This document shows positions 5,963 through 6,524 of a stretch of DNA of 6,524 nucleotides, piece by piece. A program made the position numbers and the translations under genes. Position 1 is the first letter of the stretch, and each line of letters opens with the position of its first letter. This stretch comes from Acidobacteriota bacterium (GTDB lineage: Bacteria; Acidobacteriota; Terriglobia; Terriglobales; Acidobacteriaceae). The notes beneath the pieces are model-generated. The model did not search any database. It was not told the DNA's origin and saw only the letters and a list, made by a program, of their open reading frames with translations. The stretch is taken from positions 1 through 6,524 of the forward strand of contig JAJXZK010000275.1 in NCBI GenBank assembly GCA_021780095.1, read 5' to 3'.

Positions 5963-5991
5963 TTGACCCTTATTGGCCCTTCACGTAAACT
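5963..5991 (+). promoter_or_regulatory. Sigma70-type promoter for rpsT
   Basis: TTGACC (5963-5968, 5 of 6) is separated by 17 bases from TAAACT (5986-5991, 4 of 6). Spacing is ideal and the predicted start near 5998 leaves a leader of about 150 nt before rpsT. This is the best promoter match I found in the window. Confidence 0.5.
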
Positions 5992-6064
5992 AAATGCTTG
6001 CGCAGGAAGGCGATTTTTCCGCCCCCGCCGCATCCTGACTTCAGGCGAATTCCAGTTCCCAGGA

Positions 6065-6079
6065 CGCGTTTGTAACGCG
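6065..6079 (+). promoter_or_regulatory. Leader hairpin upstream of rpsT
   Basis: CGCGTT and AACGCG form a perfect 6-bp stem with a TGT loop in the presumed rpsT leader, 68 bases before the ATG. S20 represses its own translation in E. coli, so a role in such control is conceivable, but this structure is not a known motif to me. Confidence 0.4.
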
Positions 6080-6147
6080 CGGCTCCGGTAGAGGATGGAG
6101 CAGCCCGAGTCAACAGACATTCGATTCAGCGAAAAGAGAAGGTTTTC

Positions 6148-6423
6148 ATGGCAAATCATGTTTCGTCGTTAAAGCGCGCCCGGCAGACCGTCAAGCGCAC
6201 CGCGGTCAACCGCGCCAACCGCACCAAGCTGCGTAACGGCCTGCGCGCCATGCGCGAAGCCCTGGCTGGGAACGATGTTCCCGCGGCGCGGGCGCAGTAC
6301 AACCAGACCGTCTCGCTGCTGGACAAGAGCGTGCAGAAGGGCATTCTCCACGACAACACTTCTTCGCGCTACAAGAGCCGCCTAAATGCTCGCGTGAAGG
6401 CACTGGCGACAAAGACTGCGTAG
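6148..6423 (+). CDS. rpsT: Small ribosomal subunit protein S20 (bS20)
   Basis: S20 binds 16S rRNA early in 30S assembly. The 91-residue protein starts [17 protein letters not shown], the standard bS20 opening, and continues with [37 protein letters not shown] and [12 protein letters not shown]. This is the usual Arg/Lys-rich three-helix layout and the usual length (about 85-95). ATG 6148 has a strong Shine-Dalgarno (GAGAAGG, 6136-6142) 5 bases upstream. It is a stand-alone gene with its own promoter and leader, as is common for rpsT. No oddity is seen in the coding sequence. Confidence 0.97.
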   Translation: MANHVSSLKRARQTVKRTAVNRANRTKLRNGLRAMREALAGNDVPAARAQYNQTVSLLDKSVQKGILHDNTSSRYKSRLNARVKALATKTA

Positions 6424-6488
6424 TTTTCTCCTCTCTCATCTTTGCTTCGCAAGGATGGCTCACCGAGATTCCAGTAACGCGAGCAGTT

Positions 6489-6524
6489 CCATGTCTCAAA
6501 ACGAGACATGGGGCACCCCGTTTT
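6489..6524 (+). terminator. Hairpin downstream of rpsT, possible terminator or palindromic repeat
   Basis: CCATGTCTC (6489-6497) and GAGACATGG (6503-6511) form a perfect 9-bp stem with an AAAAC loop. GGGGCACCCC (6510-6519) and GTTTT at the window edge follow. The position 65 bases after the rpsT stop suits termination, but the T-run is separated from the 9-bp stem by 9 bases and the window ends there. It may instead be an intergenic palindromic repeat. Confidence 0.4.

Larger units (their letters stand above)
5737..6147. other. Intergenic region between the HEPN-like pseudogene and rpsT
   Basis: These 411 bases carry no convincing gene. The frames in it (for example 5778-5966 plus and 5890-6159 minus) have no recognisable domain, and the latter runs antisense into the rpsT start. 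It contains an inverted repeat (5784-5815), an rpsT promoter (5963-5991) and an rpsT leader with a hairpin. The stretch from about 5816 to 5960 shows nothing I can name. Confidence 0.7.

Overview
The window is 6.5 kb of moderately GC-rich bacterial chromosome. It is dominated by housekeeping genes with a few poorly characterised ones. The best guess for the source is an Acidobacteriota-type genome. This rests on the character of YbeY and PhoH, a secreted rhodanese with a Cys-rich active loop, and an RMD1/DUF155-like protein. It is an inference from protein character, not a demonstrated assignment.

Minus strand, 1-2567: a phoH -> ybeY -> corC-like cluster, the same order as the widespread ybeZ-ybeY-ybeX group. 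PhoH (ATPase with KH-like N-terminus) and YbeY (16S rRNA maturation and ribosome-quality endoribonuclease) probably act together in RNA and ribosome metabolism. The CNNM/CorC membrane protein overlaps ybeY by an ATGA junction and runs off the left edge of the window.

A divergent intergenic region (2571-2946) separates phoH from three plus-strand genes: an RMD1/DUF155-like protein with a C-terminal membrane anchor (2947-4056), a very small Lys/Ala-rich basic protein (4170-4391), and an uncharacterised multi-pass membrane protein (4382-4783). The basic protein gene and the membrane protein gene overlap by 10 bases. A minus-strand exported rhodanese-domain protein (4826-5320) converges on them.

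Region 5369-5736 (minus) holds a gene broken by two single-base shifts. When the frames are joined, they give one coherent protein of about 121 residues with an RNATFH motif of the HEPN (Rx4-6H) kind. This is the least ordinary item in the window. A 10-bp inverted repeat lies about 50 bases upstream of it.

On the right, a good sigma70-like promoter (5963-5991) and a leader of about 150 nt containing a hairpin precede rpsT (ribosomal protein S20, 6148-6423). The window ends with a strong 9-bp hairpin that may be a terminator or an interspersed palindrome. I see no tRNA or rRNA gene, CRISPR array, transposase or phage gene. No complete novel system could be established.
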